A stretch of DNA of 64,000 bases from Mesorhizobium sp. (lineage in GTDB: Bacteria > Pseudomonadota > Alphaproteobacteria > Rhizobiales > Rhizobiaceae): contig NZ_JANJTZ010000039.1 of NCBI RefSeq assembly GCF_024710845.1, positions 62,001 to 126,000 on the forward strand, read 5' to 3'. Below are positions 48,811-56,889 of this stretch, in pieces. Position 1 is the stretch's first letter. Every line of letters begins with the position of its first letter. The position numbers and the translations under genes were made by a program. Under the pieces are notes generated by a model. The model ran no database searches and had not been told where the DNA came from. It saw only the letters and a program-made list of their open reading frames with translations.

Positions 48811-49733
48811 TCGGCCGGCTCGTCGGGCTTGCGCGGGGCGGGAGCGGCACTCCCGGTCAGCCCTTTCTCGGAATAGACCACCAGCGGCCGTTCGTCGTCG
48901 GAGATGACGGTCACCTGCCGCGCGTCCTCGTCGTCGTGCAACTCCGAACCACCGAGCACGAAGTGCCGCAAGACGCCGCCGAACGCCTTCTCGAGGTTGT
49001 CGCGGGTAAACACCTCGTCGGTCGGCCCTTCCGCCAGGACGGTGCGGTTGAGCAGGATCACCCGGTCGCAGAAGTCGGGCACGGAACCCAGATTGTGCGT
49101 CGAGACGAGCATGATCTTTCCCTCGTCGCGCAGGCCCCGCATCAACGCGATGATGGCGTCCTCGGTGTTTACGTCGACGCCGGTGAAGGGTTCGTCCAGG
49201 AGGATTACCTCGCCCTCTTGCGCAAGCGCCCGCGCCAGGAAGACGCGCTTCTTCTGGCCGCCGGAAAGCTCGCCGATCTGGCGCTTGCGGTAATCCGTCA
49301 TGCCTACGCGGTCGAGCGCCTGCGCCACCAGATCGTGGTCGCGGCGCGATGGAATGCGCAGGAAATTCATGTGGCCGTAGCGGCCCATCATCACCACGTC
49401 CTCGACCAGCACCGGGAAGGTCCAGTCGACCTCCTCGGCCTGCGGAACATAGGCAACTACGTTCTTCTTCAACGCGCGTCCGGCCGGCTGGCCGAACATG
49501 GTGACGGAGCCCGCCGCGAGCGGAACGAAGCCCATGATCGCCTTGAACAGCGTCGACTTGCCCGAGCCGTTGACGCCCACGAGCGCGGTAATCGAGCCGC
49601 GCGGAATGGAGAAGGAGGCGTCCCGAAGTGCCGCGTTGCCGTTTCGGTAGGTCACTGTGAGGTTTCTTGCGGCCAGTCCGTCGGATTGTGCGGATCCTGG
49701 CAGCGGGCTTGGCGTCCGTAGCGCCATGTTCAT
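48807..49733 (-). CDS. sitB: Manganese ABC transporter ATPase SitB
   Basis: The 308-residue ATPase powers Mn2+ uptake. Walker [10 protein letters not shown] lies near residues 53-61, the signature [17 protein letters not shown] near 157, Walker [13 protein letters not shown] near 178, and the switch His in LVSTHNL. A C-terminal extension of about 50 residues ([19 protein letters not shown]...) is poorly conserved. The start overlaps the sitA stop by four bases. Confidence 0.94.
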   Translation of the reverse strand: MNMALRTPSPLPGSAQSDGLAARNLTVTYRNGNAALRDASFSIPRGSITALVGVNGSGKSTLFKAIMGFVPLAAGSVTMFGQPAGRALKKNVVAYVPQAEEVDWTFPVLVEDVVMMGRYGHMNFLRIPSRRDHDLVAQALDRVGMTDYRKRQIGELSGGQKKRVFLARALAQEGEVILLDEPFTGVDVNTEDAIIALMRGLRDEGKIMLVSTHNLGSVPDFCDRVILLNRTVLAEGPTDEVFTRDNLEKAFGGVLRHFVLGGSELHDDEDARQVTVISDDERPLVVYSEKGLTGSAAPAPRKPDEPAE

Positions 49734-50623
49734 TGCGCCAGGCCTTTCGCGATGGTTTCGGTCGTCACCCGCAGAAGGTCGAGATAGGTCGGCACCGGTC
49801 CGTCCGCCTCGCTGAGGGAATCGACGTAGAGAACGCCACCATATCTGGCGCCCGTCTCGCGCGCCACCTGCTGCGCCGGATCGGGCGAGACCGTGCTTTC
49901 GCTGAAGACGACAGGGATGGCGTTGGCCTTCACGGCGTCGACGACCTTGCGAACCTGCTGCGGGGTTCCTTGACCGTCCGCATTGATCGGCCAGAGATAG
50001 AGCTCCTTCAATGCGAAATCGCGCGCGAGGTAGGAGAACGCGCCTTCGCTGGTCACCAGCCAGCGGCGCTCCTGCGGGATAGCGTCGAGCGCGGCGCGGA
50101 TCGGAGCGACGGTAGCGTCGATCTTTGCCTTGTAGGCCTCCGCATTGGCCAGATAGGTCGCCGCATTCGCCGCATCATACTTGGCGAAGGCTGCCGCGAT
50201 GTTGTCGACATAGATCTTCACGTCGCTCGGCGACATCCAGGCATGCGGGTTGGGCTTGCCCGTATAGGGGCCCTCGGAAATGCCGATCGGGTCGACACCG
50301 TCCGATATGACCACTCCCGGAATGTCTCGCAGGTTGCGGAAGAAGCGCTCGAACCAGGTTTCGAGGTTGAGCCCGTTCCACAGGACCAAGTCTGCGTCCT
50401 GCGCCTTGACGATGTCGCGCGGCGTCGGCTGGTAATTGTGGATCTCCGCGCCGGCACGCGTAATCGACTGCACCTCGGCGGCATCGCCGGCGACGTTCTG
50501 GGCGATGTCCGCGATGACCGTGAACGTCGTGATTGCCTTGAACTTCTCGGCGGCGTTGGCCGGGACGACCGATGCCGCAGTCAGAGCCAGCGCGAGCATT
50601 GCCCCGCGAACGATGGAAATCAT
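49730..50623 (-). CDS. sitA: Manganese ABC transporter substrate-binding protein SitA
   Basis: This periplasmic metal-binding receptor (297 aa) has a Sec signal peptide ([25 protein letters not shown], cut near residue 25). Cluster A-I metal ligands are visible as His in AEIHNYQP, His in NPHAWMSP, Glu in TSEGAFSY and Asp in [10 protein letters not shown]. The frame extends 33 codons upstream, but a strong GGAGAAGAG precedes the ATG at 50623 and the signal peptide begins there. First gene of sitABCD, divergent from mur with a Mur-type box between. Confidence 0.95.
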   Translation of the reverse strand: MISIVRGAMLALALTAASVVPANAAEKFKAITTFTVIADIAQNVAGDAAEVQSITRAGAEIHNYQPTPRDIVKAQDADLVLWNGLNLETWFERFFRNLRDIPGVVISDGVDPIGISEGPYTGKPNPHAWMSPSDVKIYVDNIAAAFAKYDAANAATYLANAEAYKAKIDATVAPIRAALDAIPQERRWLVTSEGAFSYLARDFALKELYLWPINADGQGTPQQVRKVVDAVKANAIPVVFSESTVSPDPAQQVARETGARYGGVLYVDSLSEADGPVPTYLDLLRVTTETIAKGLAQ

Positions 50624-50706
50624 CTTGTCTCTTCTCCGGGTCGCCGCGGACATGGAGCGGCCTCGCGCAATCACATAGGGCAACGCCGCCGGGCTGTCAA
50701 TGCAAA

Positions 50707-50721
50707 TGCAAATCGTTTGCA
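50707..50721. promoter_or_regulatory. Mur-type operator between sitA and mur
   Basis: TGCAAATCGTTTGCA is a perfect inverted repeat (TGCAAA-TCG-TTTGCA). It closely resembles the Mur-responsive sequences upstream of rhizobial sitA genes. A direct extra half-site TGCAAA precedes it at 50701-50706, and a weaker TTGCAAAAATTG follows at about 50736. The box lies 84 bases upstream of sitA and 49 bases upstream of mur, a position that would allow Mn-dependent repression of sitABCD and possibly autoregulation. Confidence 0.8.
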
Positions 50722-50769
50722 ACTGGAAAGTCCACTTGCAAAAATTGTCATCTGGCGCATAGAGGCGGC

Positions 50770-51201
50770 ATGGACAACGAGGCCCGCAAGCTGCGCGAAT
50801 ACGAGCAGCGCCTGCGCGATGCAGGCGTGCGGATCACGCGTCCGCGCCGGGCGATCCTGCAGATTCTCTCGCAGGGCGCCGACCATCCGGACGCGATGGA
50901 GCTGTTTCGCCGGGCGTTGGCGATCGATCCGACGATTTCGCTATCCACGGTCTACCGCACGATGAAACTGCTGGAGGACAAGGGCGAGATCCAGCGCCAC
51001 GCCTTCGCCGGCGGCCCGGCGCGGTTCGAACAGGCGGCGGGCGAACACCACGACCATCTCATCGACATCGACACGGGCGACGTCATCGAGTTCCACTCCG
51101 AGCGCATCGAGCAGCTTCAGGACGAGATCGCCCACAAGCTGGGCTACGACATCGTCCACCACCGATTCGAACTCTACGGCCGCAAGCGCAAGAAGAAGTA
51201 G
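50770..51201 (+). CDS. mur: Manganese uptake regulator Mur (Fur family)
   Basis: This 143-residue Fur-family repressor represses sitABCD with Mn2+ in rhizobia and Brucella. It has the winged-helix recognition region [17 protein letters not shown] and metal ligands in [23 protein letters not shown]. The C-terminal Cys pairs of many Fur proteins are absent, and the tail is basic (RKRKKK). I call it Mur rather than Fur because it is divergent from sitA with the operator between. The ATG at 50770 is preceded by AGAGGCGG. Convergent with the GMC gene, one base apart. Confidence 0.92.
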   Translation: MDNEARKLREYEQRLRDAGVRITRPRRAILQILSQGADHPDAMELFRRALAIDPTISLSTVYRTMKLLEDKGEIQRHAFAGGPARFEQAAGEHHDHLIDIDTGDVIEFHSERIEQLQDEIAHKLGYDIVHHRFELYGRKRKKK

Positions 51202-51202
51202 C

Positions 51203-52807
51203 TCAGGACGCCCTGATCATGTCGGCCGCCTTCTCGGCAATCATGATCGTCGGGGCGTTGGTATTGCCGCCGACAAGCGTCGGCATCACCGAAGCATCGA
51301 CCACTCGCAGGCCTTCCATGCCCCGGACGCGCAGCTGCGGATCGACGACAGCGCCGTCGTCCTTGCCCATGCGGCAGGTGCCGACGGGATGATAGATCGT
51401 GTCGGCGCGGGCGCGGATGTGGCGCATCAGCTCCGCGTCGTCTGGATCGCCCTCGAGATAGAGTTCCTTGGCCCGGTATTTCGCCAGCGCCGGTGACCCG
51501 AGTATCCTGCGCATGATCCTGGCGCCCTTGAGCAGCAGCTCCGCATCGCGCTCGTCCGACAGATATTGCGGATCGATGCGCGGTGGCGAGAGCGGATTGG
51601 AATCGATCAGGCCGACCTCCCCGCGCGAACGCGGCCGCAGCACGCAGACATGGCACGAAAATCCGTGGCCGAGATGCAGCCTGCGCGCGTGGTCGTCGAC
51701 GATGCCGGACACGAAGTGCAGCTGCAGGTCGGGCTTGTCGAGCGACGGATCCGATTTCAGAAACGCGCCGCCCTCGGCGCCTGGCGTCGCGACCATGCCG
51801 GTCCCGTCCCGGCGCCAGCGGGCGATATGGCGCATGAGATCGAAGGATCCGAGCAGACTGAGGCCGATCATGTCGCGGTCTTTCGACTTCCACGACATGA
51901 TGAAATCGAGATGGTCCTGGAGGTTCCGTCCGACGCCCGGCAGTTCGTGGCGGATCGGAATCGAGTGCCGGGCGAGTTCGAGCGCCGGGCCGACGCCGGA
52001 CAGGAGCAGCAGGTGGGGCGAGTTGAACGCCCCGCCGGACAGGATAACCTCTCGCTTCGCCGAGACCGTCTCGCGGCGCCGGCCACGTCTGAACTGCACG
52101 CCGGTGGCGCGCAGTCCCTCGAAGATGATGCGCGTCGCCTGTGCGCCGGTCAGGACGGTCAGGTTGGGTCGGTTCATCGCCGGATGAAGGTAGGCCGCGG
52201 CCGCGGAGCAGCGCTCGCCGACCCTTTTGCCGGTCCAGAACTGCGTCACCTGGTAGAGGCCGGCGCCTTCCTGCTCGGCACCATTGAAATCCTCCGTCAG
52301 ACGGATCTGGTTCTCGGCGCAGCTTTCGAGGAATGCGCGAGCGACCGGGCGGGGGCTGCGCTGCTCGCCGACCTGGAGCGGGCCGTCCATGCCGTGCAGA
52401 TCGCTCGCCCCCCTCTGGTTGCCTTCGGCGCGCTTGAAATAGGGCAACACTTCGTTCCAGGACCATCCGTCGCAGCCCTGGTTCGCCCAGCCGTCATAGT
52501 CGCTGCGATGGCCGCGAATGTAGAGCATGGCGTTGATGGCGCTTGAACCGCCAAGCGCCTTGCCACGCGGCTGGTAGCCACGCCGGCCGCCGAGGCCGGG
52601 CTGGGGAACGGTCTCGTAGGCCCAGTTGGAGATCTTCGGGCGACCGGGAAGCATCGCCGCGGTGGCGATCGGCGCGCGAATGAAGATGTGCCTGCCGTCG
52701 CCGCCGGCCTCCAGCAGGCAGACCGTCTTGTCCGGGTCTTCGCTCAGCCGCGCCGCGAGCGTGGAGCCGGCGGACCCGCCGCCGACGATAACGTAGTCGA
52801 ATTCCAT
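51203..52807 (-). CDS. GMC family flavin oxidoreductase
   Basis: The 534-residue FAD enzyme has the dinucleotide loop VIVGGGSAGSTLAARLSE at the N-terminus, the GMC signature GKALGGSSAINAMLYIRGH near residue 83, SGGAFNSPHLLLLSGVGPA, and the catalytic HPVGTCRMG with NTNAPTIMIAEKAADMI near the end. It is of the choline/alcohol dehydrogenase type. The bet operon (betB, betI) is not adjacent, so the alcohol substrate is unknown. The start is the ATG at 52807 with GGAG upstream (CCGGGAGGAGAAC). Confidence 0.9.
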   Translation of the reverse strand: MEFDYVIVGGGSAGSTLAARLSEDPDKTVCLLEAGGDGRHIFIRAPIATAAMLPGRPKISNWAYETVPQPGLGGRRGYQPRGKALGGSSAINAMLYIRGHRSDYDGWANQGCDGWSWNEVLPYFKRAEGNQRGASDLHGMDGPLQVGEQRSPRPVARAFLESCAENQIRLTEDFNGAEQEGAGLYQVTQFWTGKRVGERCSAAAAYLHPAMNRPNLTVLTGAQATRIIFEGLRATGVQFRRGRRRETVSAKREVILSGGAFNSPHLLLLSGVGPALELARHSIPIRHELPGVGRNLQDHLDFIMSWKSKDRDMIGLSLLGSFDLMRHIARWRRDGTGMVATPGAEGGAFLKSDPSLDKPDLQLHFVSGIVDDHARRLHLGHGFSCHVCVLRPRSRGEVGLIDSNPLSPPRIDPQYLSDERDAELLLKGARIMRRILGSPALAKYRAKELYLEGDPDDAELMRHIRARADTIYHPVGTCRMGKDDGAVVDPQLRVRGMEGLRVVDASVMPTLVGGNTNAPTIMIAEKAADMIRAS

Positions 52808-52875
52808 GTTCTCCTCCCGGATACGCGCCTATCTTTGCGCGACCGGGAGAAGGAATCCAGTAGGAGGCTGGTTGA

Positions 52876-53493
52876 TCAGGCGGCGAGCGCGGGGCGCATC
52901 ATGTGCTGGCCGTGGCTGATCTCGGTTCCCAGCACCTTCAGGCATTCGCGCATGAAGTTGGAGAGCCCCGGCCAGCCCTTGGCGGAGACGAGATTGCCGT
53001 CGACATATGCGCCGTTCGGCGGCACGTCGACATAGATGCCGCCGGCGAGCGTTACTTCCGGTTCGCAATATTGCAGCGCGGCCACCTTCTTGCCCCGTAC
53101 CACGCCGTCGACCGCGATCAGGATCTGCACGCCATGGCAGATGGTGAAGATCGGTTTGCCGGTTTCGTGGAAATGGCGAACCATCGCCTGCACGCGCTTG
53201 TCGATGCGGATATATTCCGGGCCGCGGCCGCCGGCGCAATAGACGGCGTCGTAGTCCTCCGGCTTCACCTCGGCGAAGGTCTTGTTGACGTAATAGTCAT
53301 GGCCGAGCTTTTCGGTATAGGTCTGGTGGCCCTCGAAGTCGTGCAGCGAGGTCTTGACCACCTCGCCCGCCTTCTTGTCTGGACAGACCACATGAACCGT
53401 GTGGCCGACCGCGTGCATGGTCTGCTCGAACACGAAGATCTCGTATTCCTCGCTGAACTCGCCCACGAGCATGAGGATTTTCTTGCCTGCCAT
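52876..53493 (-). CDS. DJ-1/PfpI family protein
   Basis: The 205-residue protein has the nucleophile elbow FTICHGVQIL with C119 and adjacent H120, and the family Glu in the first strand region (E12-E15). It is of the PfpI/YhbO-like or YajL-like type, proteins variously reported as peptidases, glyoxalases or deglycases. The activity of this member is unknown. A perfect dyad lies 48 bases upstream of its start. No obvious operon partners: the GMC gene is 68 bases downstream. Confidence 0.87.
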   Translation of the reverse strand: MAGKKILMLVGEFSEEYEIFVFEQTMHAVGHTVHVVCPDKKAGEVVKTSLHDFEGHQTYTEKLGHDYYVNKTFAEVKPEDYDAVYCAGGRGPEYIRIDKRVQAMVRHFHETGKPIFTICHGVQILIAVDGVVRGKKVAALQYCEPEVTLAGGIYVDVPPNGAYVDGNLVSAKGWPGLSNFMRECLKVLGTEISHGQHMMRPALAA

Positions 53494-53540
53494 CGTCTTC
53501 CTCCCTGAAGTGAATTATTCCGCAGCTCGAAATAACTCCT

Positions 53541-53556
53541 TCATCCTAGAGGATGA
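53541..53556. repeat. Perfect 7-bp palindrome upstream of the DJ-1/PfpI gene
   Basis: TCATCCT (53541-53547) and AGGATGA (53550-53556) are exact inverted copies with a two-base centre. The site lies 48 bases upstream of the DJ-1/PfpI start and 36 bases past the DUF934 stop. With so short a centre, a protein-binding operator is more likely than an RNA hairpin. Confidence 0.4.
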
Positions 53557-53591
53557 TCGGGCGGGTGAAAAGAGGTTTGGTCGGACCAGTT

Positions 53592-54125
53592 TCAGTCGCG
53601 AGTTCGCCGCCAGGAATACTTGCCCTGGACGTCGGACGAGGTGGCGGTGGGCTGGTACTGGAACGGTATCCCGCCTGTGTCGCCCCTCTCCAGGCGCTCG
53701 ATCAGCACCGGGTTCGAGACCTCGAACTGGTCGAAGCCGACGCGAAGCATATGCGGCAACTGGTCGACCAGAACCTGTCCCGTGGCGCGGATCGGCCCGG
53801 CATAGGCATAGCGGCCGCGCAGCAGTTCCGCCTTGGAGAAGGAGCGTCCGTCGCTGAAGGCCGGAAAGGCGAGCGCCACCAGCGAGACCTGATCCAGCAG
53901 GTCGACGATGGCCTCGACCGGTTCGGCCGGCGCGAGCAGAACGCCGAGACGGTCCTTGTCGCGCAGCCGTTCATCCGCCGGAATCTCCAGGAACGCCTTG
54001 AGCGGCAGGATCAGCCTGCCGTTCGAGCCGGGCGCGTCGAACGCCTCGGCATGGCTCCAGTCGTCGTCGCGAAAGCCGGACGGCGTCCAGAGCCGCGTTT
54101 CGGGCGCGGATGAAGGGTCAGTCAT
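53592..54125 (-). CDS. DUF934 family protein of the sulfite-reduction operon
   Basis: The 177-residue protein matches DUF934 (YbjN-unrelated, linked to CysH/CysI in alphaproteobacteria), with LILPLKAFLEIPADERLRDKDRLGVLLAPAEP and VALAFPAFSDGRSFSKAELLRGRYAYAG. No catalytic motif or membrane segment is seen. It is the last gene of cysG-DUF2849-cysI-cysH-DUF934, nine bases after cysH, so a role in sulfate assimilation is inferred from context only. Confidence 0.82.
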   Translation of the reverse strand: MTDPSSAPETRLWTPSGFRDDDWSHAEAFDAPGSNGRLILPLKAFLEIPADERLRDKDRLGVLLAPAEPVEAIVDLLDQVSLVALAFPAFSDGRSFSKAELLRGRYAYAGPIRATGQVLVDQLPHMLRVGFDQFEVSNPVLIERLERGDTGGIPFQYQPTATSSDVQGKYSWRRTRD

Positions 54126-54134
54126 CGAAGTGTC

Positions 54135-54887
54135 CTAAAGCGAAGACGCGGTCAGCGAATGGTCGAGATCCGACAGGTGAATGCCGCATTCCGTCTTCGC
54201 TTGTCCAGCCCACCGGCCAGAACGCGCGTCGTCGCCTTCCTTCACCGGCTGGGTGCACGGGAAGCAGCCGATTGACAGGTAGCCGTAGGCGACGAGCGGG
54301 CTCTCGCGCAGCCGGTGCTCGCGCATGTAGGCGGCGAGGTCTGCGGTCGTCCATTTCGCCAGCGGATTGATGCGGATGCGCGGGCCGACGGCCTCGAAGA
54401 CCGGCAAGCCATTGCGTGTCGCCGCCTGGAAGCGCTTGCGCCCGGTGAACCAGGCCGCGAGCGGTTCCACCGCGCGCGCCATCGGCTCGACCTTGCGGAT
54501 GTTGCAGCAAGCGTCGGTGTCGGTCTTGTGCAGCTCTCCGGTCGGGTCCTTCTCCGCCAGGGCGGAGGGAAGGGGCTCGAAGACGGTGATGTTGCGCAGA
54601 CCGAAATCGGCGGCGAGCGCATCCTTGTACTGAAGCGTCTCGCTGAAATGCTTGCCAGTGTCGAGAAAGATGACCTGCAGCGCCGGGTCGACGCGGGCGA
54701 TCATGTGCAGCAGCACGGCCGAATCGGCGCCGAAGGACGAGACTGCGCCGAGCCCCTCGCGGCCAAAGCGCCCGATGGAGAGCGCTATGATGTCCTGCGG
54801 TGCCAGGTGGCCGTAGCGCGCCTCCAGCGCCGCGGCTTCGATAGCCGCCTCTTCGTCCGCGCTAAGCGGCTTTAGCTTCGCTAGCAT
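54135..54887 (-). CDS. cysH: Phosphoadenylyl/adenylyl-sulfate reductase (4Fe-4S type)
   Basis: CysH reduces activated sulfate to sulfite using thioredoxin. The 250-residue protein has the PP-loop-like SSFGADSAVLLHM, the cluster ligands C127-C128 (DACCNIRKVEP) and C208/C211 (GCFPC), and the catalytic C234 in ECGIH. The CC...CxxC set marks the iron-sulfur form that normally prefers APS over PAPS, as in rhizobia. It overlaps cysI by 26 bases. Thioredoxins are encoded elsewhere in the window. Confidence 0.94.
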   Translation of the reverse strand: MLAKLKPLSADEEAAIEAAALEARYGHLAPQDIIALSIGRFGREGLGAVSSFGADSAVLLHMIARVDPALQVIFLDTGKHFSETLQYKDALAADFGLRNITVFEPLPSALAEKDPTGELHKTDTDACCNIRKVEPMARAVEPLAAWFTGRKRFQAATRNGLPVFEAVGPRIRINPLAKWTTADLAAYMREHRLRESPLVAYGYLSIGCFPCTQPVKEGDDARSGRWAGQAKTECGIHLSDLDHSLTASSL

Positions 54888-56532
54888 AGAGCGCCTCCTT
54901 GAAGGGCGCCGGGCCGAGGCGGCGATAGGCGTCGAGGAATTTTTCCGACGGGTCGCGCCGGTGAGCGAGATAGGTGTCGACGATCTTCTCGATCGCGTCG
55001 GTGATCTCGTCGGGGCCGAAGCCGCGGCCGATGATCTCGCCGATCGACGCGTTCTCGTCGCCGGAGCCGCCCAGCGTCACCTGGTAGAGTTCCGCGCCCT
55101 TCTTCTCGACGCCGAGAATGCCGATATGGCCGACATGATGGTGGCCGCAGGCATTGATGCAGCCGGAGATCTTCAGCTTCAGTTCGCCGATGTCGCGCTG
55201 GCGTTCGAGCGAAGCGAAGCGCAGCGAGATATCCTGCGCCACCGAGATCGAGCGCGCATTGGCGAGCGCGCAGTAGTCGAGGCCCGGGCAGGCGATGATG
55301 TCGGTGATCAGGTTCGAATTCGCCGTCGCGAAGCCGATCTCCACCAGCCGGTCGTAGACCGCCTTCAGGTCGGCGCGCGCCACATGCGGCAGGATCAGGT
55401 TCTGCTCGTGGCTGACGCGGATCTCGCCGAAGCCGAACGCTTCCGCGATATCGGCGACAGCGTCCATCTGGGCGTCGCTCGCGTCCCCCGGAACCTCGCC
55501 GATGCCCTTCAGCGATATCGTCACCGCGGCGTAGTCGGGATGCTTGTGCGTGACCACGTTCTGGTCGAGCCACTCGCCGAAGGAGCGGGAATCGAGCCGC
55601 GCAAGCTTGACGGACTCGTCACCCTCGGGCCGCGCGACGAGTGCCGGCGGTGCGAAATAGGCCTCGATGGCGCGGATGTCCGCCTCGGGCAGTGTCAGCG
55701 CGCCGTCCTTCAGCGTGGCCCACTCGGCCTCAACCTGACGGGCGAATTCCTCCGTCCCGGTCTCGTGGACGAGGATCTTGATCCGCGCCTTGTATTTGTT
55801 GTCGCGGCGGCCGTGCAGGTTGTACACGCGCATGATCGCGGTCGTGTAGGAGAGCAGGTGTTCCTCGGGCAGGAAGTCCCTGATCTTCTTGGCGATGATC
55901 GGCGTGCGGCCCTGCCCGCCGCCGACCCAGACCGCGAAACCGAACTCGCCCTTCTCGTTCTTCTTCAGGTGCAGGCCGATGTCATGCGTCTGGATCGCCG
56001 CCCGGTCGCGCTCCGCGCCTGTCACCGCGATCTTGAACTTGCGCGGCAGGTAGGAGAACTCGGGATGGACCGAGGACCACTGCCGCAGGATCTCGGCATA
56101 GGGTCGCGGGTCGGCGACCTCGTCGGCGGCCGCACCTGCGAAATGATCTGCCGTCACGTTGCGGATGCAGTTGCCGCTGGTCTGGATCGCGTGCATCTCG
56201 ACCGAGGCGAGGTCGGCCAGGATCGCGGGCATGTCGGACAGCGCCGGCCAGTTGTACTGGATGTTCTGCCGCGTGGTGAAGTGGCCATAGCCCTTGTCGT
56301 AGGTGCGCGCGATGTGGGCGAGCATGCGCATCTGCTTCGACGACAGCGTGCCATAGGGGATCGCGACCCGCAGCATGTAGGCGTGGAGCTGCAGGTAGAC
56401 GCCGTTCATCAGCCTGAGCGGCCGGAACTGGTCCTCGGTGATCTCGCCGGCAAGCCGGCGGTCGACCTGGTCGCGGAACTGGGCGACGCGGGCCTGTACG
56501 AAGGAGTGATCGAATTCGTCGTAGCGATACAT
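54862..56532 (-). CDS. cysI: Nitrite/sulfite reductase hemoprotein CysI
   Basis: The 556-residue siroheme-4Fe-4S enzyme reduces sulfite to sulfide. The cofactor cysteines are in CPGLDYC (C-x5-C) and KISGCINACGHHHVGHIGILG (C-x3-C), and the N-terminal ferredoxin-like half has FTTRQNIQYNWPAL. No flavoprotein partner (CysJ) is nearby, so electrons probably come from ferredoxin or another carrier. A nitrite substrate is possible by family but the operon (cysG, cysH) points to sulfite. It lies 20 bases after DUF2849. Confidence 0.93.
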   Translation of the reverse strand: MYRYDEFDHSFVQARVAQFRDQVDRRLAGEITEDQFRPLRLMNGVYLQLHAYMLRVAIPYGTLSSKQMRMLAHIARTYDKGYGHFTTRQNIQYNWPALSDMPAILADLASVEMHAIQTSGNCIRNVTADHFAGAAADEVADPRPYAEILRQWSSVHPEFSYLPRKFKIAVTGAERDRAAIQTHDIGLHLKKNEKGEFGFAVWVGGGQGRTPIIAKKIRDFLPEEHLLSYTTAIMRVYNLHGRRDNKYKARIKILVHETGTEEFARQVEAEWATLKDGALTLPEADIRAIEAYFAPPALVARPEGDESVKLARLDSRSFGEWLDQNVVTHKHPDYAAVTISLKGIGEVPGDASDAQMDAVADIAEAFGFGEIRVSHEQNLILPHVARADLKAVYDRLVEIGFATANSNLITDIIACPGLDYCALANARSISVAQDISLRFASLERQRDIGELKLKISGCINACGHHHVGHIGILGVEKKGAELYQVTLGGSGDENASIGEIIGRGFGPDEITDAIEKIVDTYLAHRRDPSEKFLDAYRRLGPAPFKEALYASEAKAA

Positions 56533-56552
56533 GTCTGTTTCCTGCCCGCCGG

Positions 56553-56876
56553 CTAGATGCCGGCCGCAAATCCCTCGTCCGCAGGACGCGGCCGCGCCTG
56601 CTTGCCGAGATCGGTACGGTTCGTCGGTCCCGCCGCGCGGATACGCTCGCGCAGCCTGAGCGGCCGGATTTCGCCCCCGAGCAGTTCCACGTCGATCAGG
56701 TCGACATCCACCACCGCGTTGCGGGCAAAGGCTTCCTTGCCGAGCCGCTCCAGCCGCTCCTCGGCTTCCTTGTCGCGGGCGACCTCGGCATAGTCGATCG
56801 TCTCGTGCCAGTGCTGGTCGGAGCCGAACCAGACGGCTTCTCCGTCGGTGAGCCGGTTTGCGGTGAGGATCTTCAT
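56553..56876 (-). CDS. DUF2849 family protein of the sulfite-reduction operon
   Basis: The 107-residue protein matches DUF2849, with KILTANRLTDGEAVWFGSDQHW and VVDVDLIDVELLGGEIRPLRLRERIRAAGPTNR. It has no membrane segment or Cys and no known activity. Two ATGs are close together; the inner one (MKILTAN) has GGAG at the right distance. It sits between cysG and cysI, a position conserved in alphaproteobacteria, so an accessory role to sulfite reductase is inferred. Confidence 0.83.
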   Translation of the reverse strand: MKILTANRLTDGEAVWFGSDQHWHETIDYAEVARDKEAEERLERLGKEAFARNAVVDVDLIDVELLGGEIRPLRLRERIRAAGPTNRTDLGKQARPRPADEGFAAGI

Positions 56877-56889
56877 CGTCATTCTCCGC

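Noticed and set aside
54961-56556. Long open frame antisense to cysI (531 codons)
   Set aside because: No recognisable motif; cysI on the minus strand carries all siroheme/4Fe-4S cysteines.
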